A stretch of 64,000 nucleotides of DNA from JAFMJV01 sp034436555 (GTDB lineage: Bacteria; Chloroflexota; Limnocylindria; Limnocylindrales; CSP1-4), in NCBI GenBank assembly GCA_034436555.1, contig DAOTUU010000052.1:12155-76154 (forward strand). The letters run 5' to 3'. Each line of letters opens with the position of its first letter. Within the stretch, counting starts at the first letter, position 1. The notes below the pieces were generated by a model that was not told where the DNA came from, ran no database searches, and saw only the letters and a program-made list of their open reading frames with translations. The translations under genes and the position numbers were made by a program. This document shows, piece after piece, positions 57,385 to 64,000 of the stretch.

Positions 57385-59529
57385 TCAGCGCAGGATCGGC
57401 TTGATCCAGGTCGGGCGGGGCGGCGCTTCGCCCGCTCGGAGCATCGCGCGCCACGCCTCGTCCGTGAGGCGGTCGGAGGCGGGCTGGTGGAACTCGTAGT
57501 ACGAGTAGACGCCGCCCGTCGCGACGTGGAAGCGGCCCTCGTCATCGGGCACCAGCACCAGGATCTCATCGACGTGGCCGGTGCCGATCTCGACGACGCT
57601 GATCGTGCCGGTCTTCCGGTCGCGGCCGCTGGCGATGTCCGCGATGACGGCCGCCATCTCGTCCATCTCCGGCAGCGTCCCCTCCGGCAGGTCCGACGTC
57701 CGCCACCAGAAGCTCTCGAGCGTGCCGCCGATGTCCAGCAGGCGCTGGTTGTCGGACTTCGTGATCGGTCGACCGGCCAGCTCGTCGGTCGCGACGCGCG
57801 CCAGGAAGCCCGCCAGGTCGCTGAAGTCGGCCAGCAGGTCGTCGAGTGCCGCACCCGTCAGCTTGCGCGCCGAGAGACCCTGCCGCGCCAGGTCGGCCAT
57901 GGCCTGGAGCCGCGCGAACGGCACGGGGTCGGGCTCCACCCAGTTGCGCGCCGTCTTCGGGGGCCCGGCATCCCCCATCTCGCCGACCGCCTGCTTCGTG
58001 TACAGGATCGTGTCGTGCTTCAGCTCGGCGTAGGACCCGAAGCCCGACTGGTGGTCCTTCGCGACCCACGCGTCCGTGCGCATGAAGTCCGGGAACGCGT
58101 CGCCGTGCGGCAGCCACATCGGTTCGATGGCGGCGAGCCACGCGTCGTAGACGGTGCCTCCCCAGGCCTCGTCCGGACGATCTGCGATGGCCGTCCGCAT
58201 CGCGTCCATCTGTTCCGGATAGTTCTGGTACGCGGTCTCGCCGGCCCGCTCCTGGACCGCGTATGCGAAGTCCGAGCCGAATGCCGCGGCGAGGTCGAGC
58301 GGCGACGGCAGCAGGCGCGGCTCATCCAGCGTGCCCACGTGGGGCGCCAGCAGCTGGTCCAGGACGTAGGAATCGATGACGAACCGGGTCCCCATCAGGC
58401 GGACCGCCGGCCGCTCCTGGTCGATGAGCACGGGCCGGCGGGTGGTCAGCTCCGACGCGATGGCCCCGATCGCGGCGTCATCGGCGAGGGCCGTGGGGTC
58501 CGCCATGGCCCCGGGGACCGCGGCGTCGATCGCGGCCGCCAGCTCGAACGGGGTGTAGTCGTCGGCGAGTCCGACCAGGAAGGCCGTCGGCTCGTAGATG
58601 TCGCGCCACGCGGCCTCCAGCTCCGGGTGCCCCACGAGCGTGCGCGCTGCGAGCGCCGCCATCCGGAGGCCCGCCGTGTCCGCACGGCTGAGGTCGTTCT
58701 GGAGCGCGCCCGGCAGCGCGAACGCGGTCTGGCCCAGCACGGACATCCCGAGGAAGTAGCTCTTGAGCGCCTTGGTCCGGGTGTAGTGGCCGCGCGGGGC
58801 GTACAGCGAGTAGTCGATGTCGGTGCCCAGGAGCGGTGACCGCTCGAGCGCGTCGTGCGCCGCGATGAGCGCCAGCTCGGCGGTCGCCTCCGGGGTGAGG
58901 GCTCCCACCGGCAGCTTCAGCTGGGTGCCAGCCACCTGGAGCAGGCCCACCACGCGTGCGGCCGGGTCCGCGAGCGGTGTCCCGGCAAGGTCGTCCGCCT
59001 GGGTCTGGGCGTTCGCGAGCATGCCCTTCACGAGCGACTTCAACAGCGGCAGCAGCCGCTTCGTCTCGACGGTCCGGAGGACCTTGTCGAACACGAGATG
59101 CCAGGTGTTGTAGGCCGCATCCGTGGTCATGAACACGGGCGTGCCGGTGTAGGCGTTGCCCTCATACGCCATGTTGAAGCGAGGCAGGTCCGACGCCACG
59201 ATCACGAAGCCGTTGCGCAGCAGCGTCCGCCGCACCTTGGGGTCCCTGAGCAGCCGCTGCACGTCCGATCCGACGGCGACGCCCTGAAGCGAGGTGGGTG
59301 TCGCGGGGCCCTGGTAGGCCTGGGCGTCGGTGAGCGGCGGGACCAGCTCATACGTGCCGAATGCGGAGGTCCCGGCGGGCAGGGAGAGCCCCGAGGCCTG
59401 CGGCGCGGCCGACGGGTCGGGCGCCTGGTCGGTCGATGGAGAGGTCGACGGGTCGGCGGCGATGGCCGGGGTGGCCATCATGACCGCCAGGACGCAGGCC
59501 AGCCCGGACATGCGTGCGCGTGATCCCAT
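57385..59529 (-). CDS. Secreted DUF3160-domain protein
   Basis: A 714-aa protein: signal peptide about 1-24, low-complexity Pro/Ser segment to about 45, then a DUF3160 domain (about 85-714). Family-like stretches are RRTLLRNGFVIV, VFMTTDAAYNTWHLVFDKVLRTVE, DYSLYAPRGHYTRTKALKSYFLGMSVLGQTAF and SGFGSYAELKHDTILYTKQ. The DUF3160 function is unknown. The gene starts 5 bp after the stop of the FG-GAP-like gene, so they share a transcript, and the VIT/VWA gene follows after 79 bp. Confidence 0.9.
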   Translation of the reverse strand: MGSRARMSGLACVLAVMMATPAIAADPSTSPSTDQAPDPSAAPQASGLSLPAGTSAFGTYELVPPLTDAQAYQGPATPTSLQGVAVGSDVQRLLRDPKVRRTLLRNGFVIVASDLPRFNMAYEGNAYTGTPVFMTTDAAYNTWHLVFDKVLRTVETKRLLPLLKSLVKGMLANAQTQADDLAGTPLADPAARVVGLLQVAGTQLKLPVGALTPEATAELALIAAHDALERSPLLGTDIDYSLYAPRGHYTRTKALKSYFLGMSVLGQTAFALPGALQNDLSRADTAGLRMAALAARTLVGHPELEAAWRDIYEPTAFLVGLADDYTPFELAAAIDAAVPGAMADPTALADDAAIGAIASELTTRRPVLIDQERPAVRLMGTRFVIDSYVLDQLLAPHVGTLDEPRLLPSPLDLAAAFGSDFAYAVQERAGETAYQNYPEQMDAMRTAIADRPDEAWGGTVYDAWLAAIEPMWLPHGDAFPDFMRTDAWVAKDHQSGFGSYAELKHDTILYTKQAVGEMGDAGPPKTARNWVEPDPVPFARLQAMADLARQGLSARKLTGAALDDLLADFSDLAGFLARVATDELAGRPITKSDNQRLLDIGGTLESFWWRTSDLPEGTLPEMDEMAAVIADIASGRDRKTGTISVVEIGTGHVDEILVLVPDDEGRFHVATGGVYSYYEFHQPASDRLTDEAWRAMLRAGEAPPRPTWIKPILR

Positions 59530-59534
59530 GATGC

Positions 59535-60692
59535 TCAGCCCCTTTCGATGATGGCGGCGTCCGGCCGCCCGTCTCGGTCGATGTCGATGCAGGTGGGACG
59601 CCCGGCACCGGGCAGCTCCGGGAGTGGCAGGAACCCGAATCCCTGCCATGCCCAGGCGGTCGCGGCGACGACCGCCGACCGACGCAGGGTGGAGTAGGTG
59701 ACCGCGAGCGCGCCCGTGCACGCGGCCAGGCGATGGACCGGCCGCACCAGGGTGCCCGCGACCCAGATCGACGACAGGTCGTCCGGCCGGAACAGGCCCA
59801 CGTGCGCGCTCATGCCTCGTGCGTCCACCCACGCCCGCCGGGGGCGCGAGGCGTTCAGCAGCGTCCGCTGGAAGGGGCGCCGGAAGGACAGCGCGAGGTC
59901 CGGCCTGCCGTCGCCGGTGACATCGCCCAGCGACAGGTCGACCAGACGCTTCAGGCGCGACACCGGGGAGCCGGTGACGCGCGCCCGGAGGCCCGCGAGG
60001 TCCGGTCGCGGTCGGGGGTCGGGGACCGTCACGGGTGCCGCCGCCGCGGTCGGGACCGTGCTCAGCGTGTCGAGAGCGAGCGACCACCAGGCGCCCTCGA
60101 GCATGACCGCGTCGACCCCCCGATCGGGCAGGCGCCAGGCGGGGAGCCTCAGCTCGTCCGGGCTGGGGGTCAGGTCGCCGATCCGCCACGCGGTGACGCC
60201 CTCGGGGCCGCCGAGGATCTCCACGATCGTGACGTGACCGACGGCATCCCGGCCGGGGTCGGGGAGAGCGGCGACCTCCACCGAGAACGGGAGACCCTCG
60301 GCCGTGTCCACGCGGAGCGTCGTGCTCGTCGCCGCTCCCTGGGTCTGGGATTCGGCGACGATGTGGAACGGACCGGCGGTCCGGCCGGTGGCACCGGGCG
60401 GCAGCACGGTGATGGTGGCGACCGGATCGGCCAGGCGCAGGCGTGCGGTGAGGCCCGCGAGGCCGGGATCATCTGGGGCCGCGCTCGTGCCGGGGAGCGC
60501 GATGAGCAGGCGGATCGCTGGCACGGTCGCCACCTGGCTGGCGGACGGCGTCGCCTCCGGCCCCGCGGGCCGGGTCGCCTCCGGCCCGGCTTCCTGCCCG
60601 GCGGCGGCGTGCGCAGGGAACGGAGAAGGCCACCCTCCCGCGAGCGATGTCGCCAGGGCGAGAACCACGACGACCGCTCGCGCGTGCCGCAT
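59535..60692 (-). CDS. Secreted protein with two calcium-loop (FG-GAP/VCBS-like) motifs
   Basis: A 385-aa protein with signal peptide about 1-30. Two loops of the D-x-x-x-D-G-x-P-D type are present: LSLGDVTGDGRPDLALSF (about 270) and CIDIDRDGRPDAAIIERG (end of protein), typical of FG-GAP/VCBS repeats that bind calcium. The rest has no family I recognise. It probably works together with the DUF3160 protein encoded immediately downstream. Confidence 0.72.
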   Translation of the reverse strand: MRHARAVVVVLALATSLAGGWPSPFPAHAAAGQEAGPEATRPAGPEATPSASQVATVPAIRLLIALPGTSAAPDDPGLAGLTARLRLADPVATITVLPPGATGRTAGPFHIVAESQTQGAATSTTLRVDTAEGLPFSVEVAALPDPGRDAVGHVTIVEILGGPEGVTAWRIGDLTPSPDELRLPAWRLPDRGVDAVMLEGAWWSLALDTLSTVPTAAAAPVTVPDPRPRPDLAGLRARVTGSPVSRLKRLVDLSLGDVTGDGRPDLALSFRRPFQRTLLNASRPRRAWVDARGMSAHVGLFRPDDLSSIWVAGTLVRPVHRLAACTGALAVTYSTLRRSAVVAATAWAWQGFGFLPLPELPGAGRPTCIDIDRDGRPDAAIIERG

Positions 60693-60744
60693 GCGTCCAG
60701 TGTAGTCCCGGCGTCATCGAGACCGAGCCGGGCCATCCGCGCGG

Positions 60745-61653
60745 TCAGCCCCGACGGTAGCTCACGGGTCCCGGGTGGCGGCGTCCCCAGCCCACGCGCA
60801 GGAGTATGACCGCCCACATGCGGTAGGGCCGCCATGCCTCGCTGATGCGCTCGATGCCCGCCGGACCCGCGTCGGGCAGGTCGTACAGGTCGCGGATGGC
60901 CTCGCGGCTGATCTCGTCGGCATCGGGGATCCCGTCGGCCACGCCGCAGCCGCGGTAGAACACCGCGTTCGCCGTGAAGGGGCCCACGCCGGGAAGCGTC
61001 TGGAGCTCCCGGATGGCGACCTGGGGCCCCAGGGAGCGCAGTCGGTCGGTGTCCAGTCGTCCGTCCAGCGCCGCATGGCCGAGGCTGTGGAGTCGCTGGA
61101 CCTTCTCGACGGTCAGACCGCGCACCGCGCCGAGCTCCAGCAGCCGGGCGGGGCGCGGGAATGCCGCATGTTCCACGCCGCTGACCGTGGGACGGTCTCC
61201 CAGGTGCGCCGAGAGATCCCGCTTGATCGCCGCGGTCTGCCGGCGCGAGATGCGGTGGCCGATCACGAAGGATGCCGCCGCCTCGTACGCGGAGTAGAAG
61301 CAGACGGGACGCAGGAACCGGTGCTCCCGCTGGAGCGCGCCGATGACGGGGTCCCGCTCGCCGACCCGGGGCCACCCCGATCCGTCATGATCCAGGGAGA
61401 GCGACCTGGCGGCCTGGTGGAGCGCCGGATCGCGGAGTTCCGTCGGGGCGTCGGTGCGTCCGCGGATGGTGCCGTCGGCGTCCTGCCACAGCTCCAGCGC
61501 CACGCTCTCATCGGTGCCCTCCACCGGGAACGCGAGCGTCATCGACGCGGCGCCCACGCCACCCCCGCCGATGCCCGCCGGGAAGCTGCCTGCGAATTCC
61601 ATCGCCGCGGCGAGGCTGAACGGGCCGCGGGGCACGATCTGGAGGTCGGTCAT
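60745..61653 (-). CDS. AlkA-like DNA-3-methyladenine glycosylase (HhH-GPD)
   Basis: A 302-aa base-excision enzyme. An N-terminal AlkA-N-like part is followed by the HhH-GPD core: YEAAASFVIGHRISRRQTAAIK (about 125), the hairpin LQTLPGVGPFTANAVFYRG (about 214-232) and IPDADEISREAIRDLY, whose second Asp aligns with the catalytic Asp of AlkA. No Fe-S cysteine cluster. It removes alkylated bases; an AlkZ-like protein is also in the window. Confidence 0.88.
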   Translation of the reverse strand: MTDLQIVPRGPFSLAAAMEFAGSFPAGIGGGGVGAASMTLAFPVEGTDESVALELWQDADGTIRGRTDAPTELRDPALHQAARSLSLDHDGSGWPRVGERDPVIGALQREHRFLRPVCFYSAYEAAASFVIGHRISRRQTAAIKRDLSAHLGDRPTVSGVEHAAFPRPARLLELGAVRGLTVEKVQRLHSLGHAALDGRLDTDRLRSLGPQVAIRELQTLPGVGPFTANAVFYRGCGVADGIPDADEISREAIRDLYDLPDAGPAGIERISEAWRPYRMWAVILLRVGWGRRHPGPVSYRRG

Positions 61654-61659
61654 GGTGGG

Positions 61660-61806
61660 TCAGTCTGGGGCCTGGGGCGCGCGGGCGGCGTCGCGCGTCG
61701 TGGTCCCTGGGCGGGTCCCACGCGGACCGGCGACGAACACCGCGGGGAGTTCGCCCAGGATCTCGTCCAGCAATGGGTCCACGAGCCGGGGCACGCACGA
61801 GGACAT
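61660..61806 (-). pseudogene. Truncated N-terminal remnant of an ATP-binding protein (DUF4143-type AAA)
   Basis: A 48-codon frame begins MSSCVPRLVDPLLDEILGEL and continues PAVFVAGPRGTRPGTTTRDA before a stop. The start matches that of DUF4143-type ATPases (PRxxDxxLDExLxxLPAVxLxGPRxxGKTTTA). The Walker A reads GPRGTRPGTTT instead of GPRGTGKTTT, consistent with mutation, and the remaining 350 or so residues are absent. It looks like a decayed gene deleted up to the AlkA-like gene. Confidence 0.55.
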
Positions 61807-61948
61807 GCCTCGCGCGATCCCACGCTGACACGCTCCAGGATGTCGCTGTGACGCATCTCGTGATGTCGCTCATGCACAGGCACTGACGTCCCCTCACGCC
61901 CCTGAGGCGTGACTTACAGCGGTCCCGGAACCCCCCCATACTGCGCCG

Positions 61949-62866
61949 ATGTCCGACGCCGACGCCGCCGCCCGCACCGCCCGTCGCGGCGTCCTGGAGG
62001 TCCTCGGCGCTGCCGTGCTGTTCGGCACGACGGGCACCGCGGCGTCGTTCGCACCCGCGTCCGCGGGGGCCGTCTCGATCGGATCCGCGCGGCTGGTCAT
62101 CGGTGGGCTCGCGCTCCTCGCGGCGCTGCCCCGGCTGGGCGGCCGCCGCGCGTGGGTCGTGGCGTCGTGGCGCACGCCGGTCGGGCTCACGGCCGGGCTG
62201 ACGACCGCGCTCTACCAGCTCGCGTTCTTCGCGGGCGTGTCGCTCGCCGGGGTCGCCCTGGGGACGCTCATCACGATCGGCAGCGGGCCGATCCTCGTGG
62301 GGCTGTTGTCGTGGGCGTTCCTGGGTGAGCGACCGGCGGGCGCGTGGTGGCTCTCGACGCTCGTCTGCATCACCGGGCTGCTGTTGCTGACCCTGGATGG
62401 GTCCAGCCAGTCCGGGGGCGCCGTGGGTGGTCTGGCATTGGCGCTCGCGGCTGGGGCGGCCTATGCCGCCTACACCGTGGCGGCGAAACACCTGATGCGC
62501 ACGGGCGCCACGGCGTCGGAGGCGATGGCCACCGCCTTCGGGCTGGGCGCCGTGGTCCTGGTGCCGGTGCTGCTCGTGTCGGGCGTGGCCTGGCTGGCGA
62601 CGCCGAACGGCATGGTCGTCGCGCTCTGGCTGGGCCTGGGCACCCTCGCCGTGGCGTACGTGCTGTTCGGGCAGGGTCTGCGGGTGCTGCCCGCGGGACC
62701 CGTGGCCACGCTGGTGCTGGCGGAGCCGCTCGTGGCCACGCTCCTGGGTGTGGGCCTGCTGGGCGAGTCGCTCGGGCCGACCGGGTGGGCCGGTGCAGCG
62801 CTCGTCGCCGCCGGGCTGGGCCTCCAGGGGACGGTCTCGGTCCGGGCCGGCCGCCCGGCGCATTGA
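61949..62866 (+). CDS. EamA/DMT-family transporter
   Basis: A 305-aa protein with ten predicted helices in two EamA repeats. It is similar in layout to the EamA protein at 24719-25621 (shared patterns: AVLFGTTGTAASFAP, AYTVAAKHLMRTGA, GPVATLVLAEPLVATLLGVGLLGESLGPTGW), so the two are paralogues. A CATACT hexamer ends 6 nt before the ATG, another probable leaderless start. It likely exports small metabolites. Confidence 0.9.
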   Translation: MSDADAAARTARRGVLEVLGAAVLFGTTGTAASFAPASAGAVSIGSARLVIGGLALLAALPRLGGRRAWVVASWRTPVGLTAGLTTALYQLAFFAGVSLAGVALGTLITIGSGPILVGLLSWAFLGERPAGAWWLSTLVCITGLLLLTLDGSSQSGGAVGGLALALAAGAAYAAYTVAAKHLMRTGATASEAMATAFGLGAVVLVPVLLVSGVAWLATPNGMVVALWLGLGTLAVAYVLFGQGLRVLPAGPVATLVLAEPLVATLLGVGLLGESLGPTGWAGAALVAAGLGLQGTVSVRAGRPAH

Positions 62867-63013
62867 CCGAACCGGGTGGTGCCGCTACCGCTGTGCGGAG
62901 GTCCGGTACCAGCGGCGACGGGGGTCACGCGGACCGGTGCCGACGGCGATGAGATCGAGCGTCCTGCTCTTGGGCGTGTGGAGCAGTGCGTCGACCGTCA
63001 TGCTGCGAGATCT

Positions 63014-63048
63014 ACTGCGAAGTCAGGGTTCGCGGACGGCTTCGCAGT
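63014..63048. terminator. 9-bp inverted repeat between convergent genes
   Basis: The arms ACTGCGAAG (63014-63022) and CTTCGCAGT (63040-63048) are perfect, with a 17-nt loop. The gap lies between the EamA stop and the FMN-reductase stop, where a bidirectional terminator is expected. No U-tract. Confidence 0.35.
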
Positions 63049-63067
63049 CGTGCCCGGCGGGGTCGGG

Positions 63068-63688
63068 TCAGCCGTCGCTGCCCGCCAGCAGGCGCTCGAA
63101 GGAGACGACGTCCCCGAACTCGTCCGTGGGGACGCGGGGCACGCGCCCAGCCACGGCAGCGGCGAGTTCACCGGCAGCTCGCTCGATCCGGCGTGCCAGC
63201 GGGCCAGCCTCGTCGGGATCGCCCCAGTCGTCGGTCGCCGCGAAGACGCCGGTGGGCATCACCGCGGCGCCGAGGTAGGCGAACAGCGGGCGCATCGCGT
63301 GGTCCAGGGCGAGCGAGTGCCGCGCGCTGCCGCCCGTGGCCGCGACGAGGACCGGCATGCCACCAAGCGCGTCGCGCTCCAGGATGTCCACGAACGTCTT
63401 GAACAGGCCGCTGTAGGACGCGCTGAAGATGGGCGTCACCGCGACCAGGCCGTCCGATCCGGCGATCGCCTCGATGGCCGCCCCGATGCGCGGGCTGGGG
63501 AACCCGGTCAGGAGATGGTTGACCAGGTCCTGGGCGTGGTCTCGGGCCTCCAGCACCGTGAGCTCCGTCTCGAAGCCCCGCTCCCGGAGCGCCGCGACGG
63601 TGGTCGCGGTGAGGCGGTCGGCGAGCAGGCGGGTCGCGGACGGCTGGCTGATGCCGGCCGTGACGACCGCGAGGCGGCGCGTGTCCAT
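63068..63688 (-). CDS. NADPH-dependent FMN reductase (CE1759 family)
   Basis: A 206-aa flavodoxin-like reductase. It opens LAVVTAGISQPSATRLLADRL (phosphate-binding loop) and has TPIFSASYSGLFKTFVDIL (about 85-103), as in NAD(P)H-dependent FMN reductases. The C-terminal region PTDEFGDVVSFERLLAG is characteristic of the CE1759 group, which is found next to CE1758-type luciferase-like enzymes, as here. It supplies reduced FMN to that partner. The stop of the upstream gene is 5 bp away. Confidence 0.9.
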   Translation of the reverse strand: MDTRRLAVVTAGISQPSATRLLADRLTATTVAALRERGFETELTVLEARDHAQDLVNHLLTGFPSPRIGAAIEAIAGSDGLVAVTPIFSASYSGLFKTFVDILERDALGGMPVLVAATGGSARHSLALDHAMRPLFAYLGAAVMPTGVFAATDDWGDPDEAGPLARRIERAAGELAAAVAGRVPRVPTDEFGDVVSFERLLAGSDG

Positions 63689-63693
63689 GGCGG

Positions 63694-64000
63694 TCAGGCT
63701 GCCGTGGGCGTCGAGGCGGACGGCCCGGTCGCCACCGTCGGGCTGACGACCACGCCGGCCGCCTTCGCGGCCTCGGCAGACCGCGCGACCGCCAGCAAGG
63801 ACGCATGCGTCGGCGCATCCGGGATGCCGGGTGCCCGCATCGCGGCGAACTCCCTGCGCAGCACCGGCACGACCAGCTCGCCCAGCATCTCGATCTGCTC
63901 CAGGACCACGGGCAGCGGCAGCCCCGCATGGTCCATCAGGAACAGCTGGCGCTGGTAGTCGCCGACCACCTCGCGGAAGCCCAGCGTCCGGTCGATGACC
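63694..64000 (-). CDS. Luciferase-like FMN-dependent oxidoreductase (CE1758 type), C-terminal part (partial)
   Basis: The frame runs off the right edge; the visible part is about the last 100 residues (IDRTLGFREVVGDYQRQLFL, then HAGLPLPVVLEQIEMLGELVVPVLRREFAAMR). This matches the C-terminus of LLM-class flavin monooxygenases of the CE1758 family, and the downstream CE1759-type reductase supports this. The extreme C-terminal tail is Ala/Thr/Pro-rich. Confidence 0.8.
   Translation of the reverse strand, partial: VIDRTLGFREVVGDYQRQLFLMDHAGLPLPVVLEQIEMLGELVVPVLRREFAAMRAPGIPDAPTHASLLAVARSAEAAKAAGVVVSPTVATGPSASTPTAA

Noticed and set aside
55389..57404. A 671-codon open frame antisense to the VIT/VWA gene
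   Set aside because: Low-complexity Arg/Gly/Ala composition and no recognisable motif, whereas the minus strand has signal peptide, VIT and MIDAS motifs.
62867..63067. Plus-strand frames running from the EamA end across the FMN reductase
   Set aside because: They are antisense to the clear CE1759-type gene and have Arg/Ala/Pro-rich shadow composition.
1..64000. tRNA, rRNA or riboswitch genes
   Set aside because: I found no T-arm GTTCGA context with a matching acceptor stem, no rRNA-like conserved blocks and no recognisable riboswitch core.
1..64000. Insertion sequences, integrases or phage genes
   Set aside because: No DDE, serine or tyrosine recombinase motifs and no terminal inverted repeats of IS size; only the decayed ATPase and the toxin-antitoxin pair hint at past mobility.

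Overview
The window is a very GC-rich (about 70 percent G+C) stretch of bacterial chromosome with about 53 protein-coding genes. I see no rRNA, tRNA, CRISPR array, transposase or phage gene. A UPF0182 membrane protein, an F420-type luciferase-like oxidoreductase, a DUF2277 protein, an SDR/FAD-enzyme-rich gene set, archaeal-looking peptide ABC components and many probably leaderless promoters fit a GC-rich Chloroflexota lineage (Limnocylindria/Ellin6529-like) or, less likely, a deep actinobacterial lineage. This placement is inference from gene content only.

Layout. 1-7216 (+): oligopeptide-type ABC operon (partial Ig-like protein, binding protein, two permeases, two ATPases). 7241-12446 (-): S41-like protein that has lost both catalytic residues, F420 LLM enzyme, Suv3-like RNA helicase, GNAT. 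12809-15799 (+): UPF0182 protein, followed by a 665-bp repeat-rich gap. 16465-23560 (-): two paralogous secreted metallophosphoesterases, PfkB kinase, winged-helix (AlkZ-like) protein. 23824-26054: FAH-family hydrolase (+), EamA transporter (-), DUF2277 (+). 26118-33762 (-): flavoenzyme pair, DoxX-like protein, then an operon of SDR, fumarase/PcaB-type lyase, Gfo/Idh/MocA dehydrogenase, rhamnose mutarotase and TIM-barrel isomerase, divergent from a LacI regulator (34057-35127 +). 35258-37080: DsbB-like protein (-) and a secreted beta-repeat protein (+). 37091-44011 (-): GntR-led amino-sugar operon with kinase, SIS protein, GH84 hexosaminidase and a CUT1 importer. 44115-48712 (-): GNAT, then SGNH esterase, sugar-binding protein and a fused permease-ATPase, divergent from a ROK regulator (48810 +), which precedes a fused E1 alpha-beta dehydrogenase and a lone lipoyl protein. 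52854-55124: DUF234-type ATPase (-) and a Phd/VapC toxin-antitoxin pair (+). 55179-61653 (-): secreted VIT/VWA, DUF3160 and FG-GAP-like proteins, then an AlkA-like glycosylase. 61949-64000: EamA transporter (+), and a CE1759-type FMN reductase with a partial CE1758-type luciferase-like enzyme (-).

How genes work together. Three sugar loci each have a local regulator, and operator-like sequences are visible: AACCGGTT palindromes between the LacI gene and the isomerase operon; GACCA/TGGTC inverted repeats before the GntR operon; and CTTCCAGTGGAAG before the SGNH/ABC operon, with an 11-bp core repeated upstream of the binding-protein gene. Several genes have a -10-like hexamer only 6-8 nt before the start codon, so their mRNAs are probably leaderless.

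Best candidates for something undescribed: (i) the LacI-controlled SDR/lyase/Gfo-Idh-MocA/mutarotase/isomerase operon, which looks like an unassigned deoxy-sugar catabolic route; (ii) the GntR operon that pairs an importer with a signal-less GH84 O-GlcNAcase-type enzyme; (iii) the S41 pseudoprotease; (iv) the bacterial Suv3-like helicase with a zinc-ribbon tail; (v) the E1-lipoyl pair without E2/E3; (vi) intergenic tandem arrays of short units carrying CCGCGG or CACGTG palindromes.
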